64,000 bases of DNA, taken from positions 1-64,000 of the forward strand of contig NZ_VOLC01000014.1 of the NCBI RefSeq assembly GCF_009797935.1, given 5' to 3'. Positions 63,966 to 64,000 of this stretch are shown piece by piece (the first letter of the stretch is position 1; the number at the start of each line of letters is the position of its first letter). This DNA is from Lunatibacter salilacus. GTDB taxonomy: Bacteria; Bacteroidota; Bacteroidia; Cytophagales; Cyclobacteriaceae. The position numbers and the translations under genes are program-made. The notes below the pieces were generated by a model. That model saw only the letters and a list, made by a program, of their open reading frames with translations. It did not search any database and was not told the DNA's origin.

Positions 63966-64000
63966 GGGTTTATTTGGAGGTAAATGGTTTACAGAAAGCT

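Overview
The window looks like a chromosomal segment of a Bacteroidota bacterium, most likely Cytophagales (Cyclobacteriaceae-like). The evidence is a SusC/SusD pair, a protein ending in a type IX secretion (Por) sorting domain, an UpxY/NusG-like regulator beside a polysaccharide locus, promoter-like TAnnTTTG elements instead of sigma70 boxes, weak or absent Shine-Dalgarno sequences, and lineage-typical small proteins such as the Lacal_2735 and DUF6600 families. No rRNA, tRNA, CRISPR array, intact insertion sequence or prophage was recognised.

Left part (1-17.9 kb): the 5' part of an acidic lipoprotein gene running off the edge, a 255-bp tandem repeat array next to an N-terminally truncated Rpn-type nuclease relic, a susC-susD operon with terminator, an APS reductase gene (cysH), an MFS transporter, a 15 x 8-bp minisatellite, a CrtA-like monooxygenase gene overlapping gluQ, about 1.3 kb of non-coding tandem repeats, and a pair encoding a large haem c/HEAT/propeller lipoprotein and a Tat-exported sugar isomerase-like protein.

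Middle part (18-44.2 kb, almost all minus strand): a large exopolysaccharide/capsule locus. From its promoter end it encodes ManC, Fcl and Gmd (GDP-mannose to GDP-L-fucose), then a Wza-type export protein. After that comes a complete legionaminic-acid-type nonulosonate set: dehydratase, LegC, LegH/NeuD, LegI/NeuB, LegG/NeuC, a CBS-nucleotidyltransferase like PtmE, and the CMP-sugar synthetase LegF. The operon continues with the flippase Wzx, a GT-B protein that may transfer the nonulosonate, an acetyltransferase, four further glycosyltransferases, Wzz, an alpha/alpha-toroid-like protein and Wzy. It ends with a UDP-glucuronate 4-epimerase and the WecA-type initiating transferase. Many genes overlap by 4-35 nt, so the block is probably one transcript. 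The divergent NusG/UpxY-like gene is the likely antiterminator for it.

Right part (44.5-64 kb): mostly housekeeping or accessory single genes. These are a GH15 enzyme, a DUF6600 protein, a Lacal_2735 protein, a MORN-repeat protein, FabH, a short T9SS-tailed protein, an MBL hydrolase next to SRAP and YheT genes, a double-lipoyl pyruvate dehydrogenase E2, HslV, an ABM-domain protein, a Tat-exported Gfo/Idh/MocA oxidoreductase, an unknown protein and a FucP-like sugar transporter. Between the last two lies a deletion scar that joins the first codons of an ECF sigma factor to the tail of a TPR protein.

The points most worth following up are the nonulosonate polysaccharide locus with its unassigned GT-B and toroid proteins, the two families of non-coding tandem repeats, the octamer repeat found at three sites, and the sigma/TPR scar. 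I did not find strong evidence for a wholly new defence or mobile system.
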